Below are positions 22,331 through 22,420 of a stretch of 22,420 bases of DNA, piece by piece. The DNA lies in contig DXCY01000093.1 of assembly GCA_019115725.1 (NCBI GenBank), positions 1-22,420 on the forward strand, in the 5' to 3' direction. The position numbers were made by a program, and so were the translations under genes. The DNA is from Candidatus Luteimonas excrementigallinarum. GTDB taxonomy: Bacteria; Pseudomonadota; Gammaproteobacteria; Xanthomonadales; Xanthomonadaceae. The notes under the pieces were generated by a model. It was not told the origin of the DNA and searched no databases. It saw only the letters and a program-made list of their open reading frames with translations. Positions within the stretch are counted from its first letter, which is position 1; each line of letters opens with the position of its first letter.

Positions 22331-22420
22331 TCAGTCGGCGGCTTCGAAGCGGTTGGCCGCCACGTTCTTGCGCACGCTGCGCGGATCCCAGATGCGCCCG
22401 TTCATGGCGATATACACCCC
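22331..22420 (-). CDS. C-terminal fragment of an unidentified protein (5' end outside window)
   Basis: The minus-strand frame is open from the window edge to TGA at 22333-22331 and gives 29 residues, GVYIAMNGRIWDPRSVRK followed by NVAANRFEAAD. I do not recognise the family. The stop lies 9 bases from that of the convergent prodomain-like gene, and CTGAGC/GCTCAG (22318-22323, 22329-22334) forms a small hairpin containing both stops. Frame continuity and gene spacing support a real gene end. Confidence 0.5.
   Translation of the reverse strand, partial: GVYIAMNGRIWDPRSVRKNVAANRFEAAD

Overview
The window is GC-rich chromosomal DNA, densely packed with genes, and reads as Xanthomonadaceae/Lysobacteraceae (Xanthomonas, Stenotrophomonas, Lysobacter or Luteimonas type). 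The main reasons are the ahpC-ahpF-oxyR cluster, a Xanthomonas-type proline iminopeptidase with its triad at Ser110/Asp266/His294, MsrA with the long N-terminal extension, a three-subunit transhydrogenase, a sigma factor/DUF3619/DUF3106 set, and a secreted subtilase with PPC domains. I see no rRNA, tRNA, insertion sequence, prophage or CRISPR array.

Layout. Bases 3-937 hold the tail of an EamA-type transporter and msrA (+). Bases 977-4871 are minus-strand: rnk, oxyR, ahpF and ahpC, an oxidative-stress block. The 316-bp gap between ahpC and prmC holds a near-perfect OxyR site abutting a sigma70-like ahpC promoter. On the other strand the gap holds a promoter-like element and a strong intrinsic terminator with no ORF between them, so a candidate small RNA or attenuated leader. 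Bases 5188-7033 (+) carry prmC and pip. Bases 7055-9152 (-) are three genes with 4-nt overlaps: nitroreductase, FEN-like 5'-3' exonuclease and NUDIX hydrolase. Bases 9212-13866 (+) are two tandem, diverged DUF1631 paralogs; the first carries a REP-like hairpin inside its reading frame.

Bases 13906-18405 hold the proton-translocating transhydrogenase genes pntAA, pntAB and pntB. pntAA is separated from pntAB-pntB by a minus-strand unit encoding an ECF-like sigma factor, a one-span DUF3619 protein and a secreted DUF3106 protein. Then come a small membrane protein (-), sufT (+), and a secreted S8 protease (+) followed by a small exported protein that looks like a free-standing copy of the protease's own prodomain. 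The window ends in the C-terminus of an unidentified minus-strand gene.

How the genes work together. Redox defence is the strongest shared theme: MsrA repairs oxidised methionine, AhpC/AhpF reduce peroxides under OxyR, PntAA/AB/B make NADPH, and SufT serves Fe-S assembly. The most novel-looking items are the protease plus orphan prodomain pair, the divergent transcript at the OxyR site, the split pnt locus, and the DUF1631 tandem. Everything here was read by eye; no database search or folding program was run.
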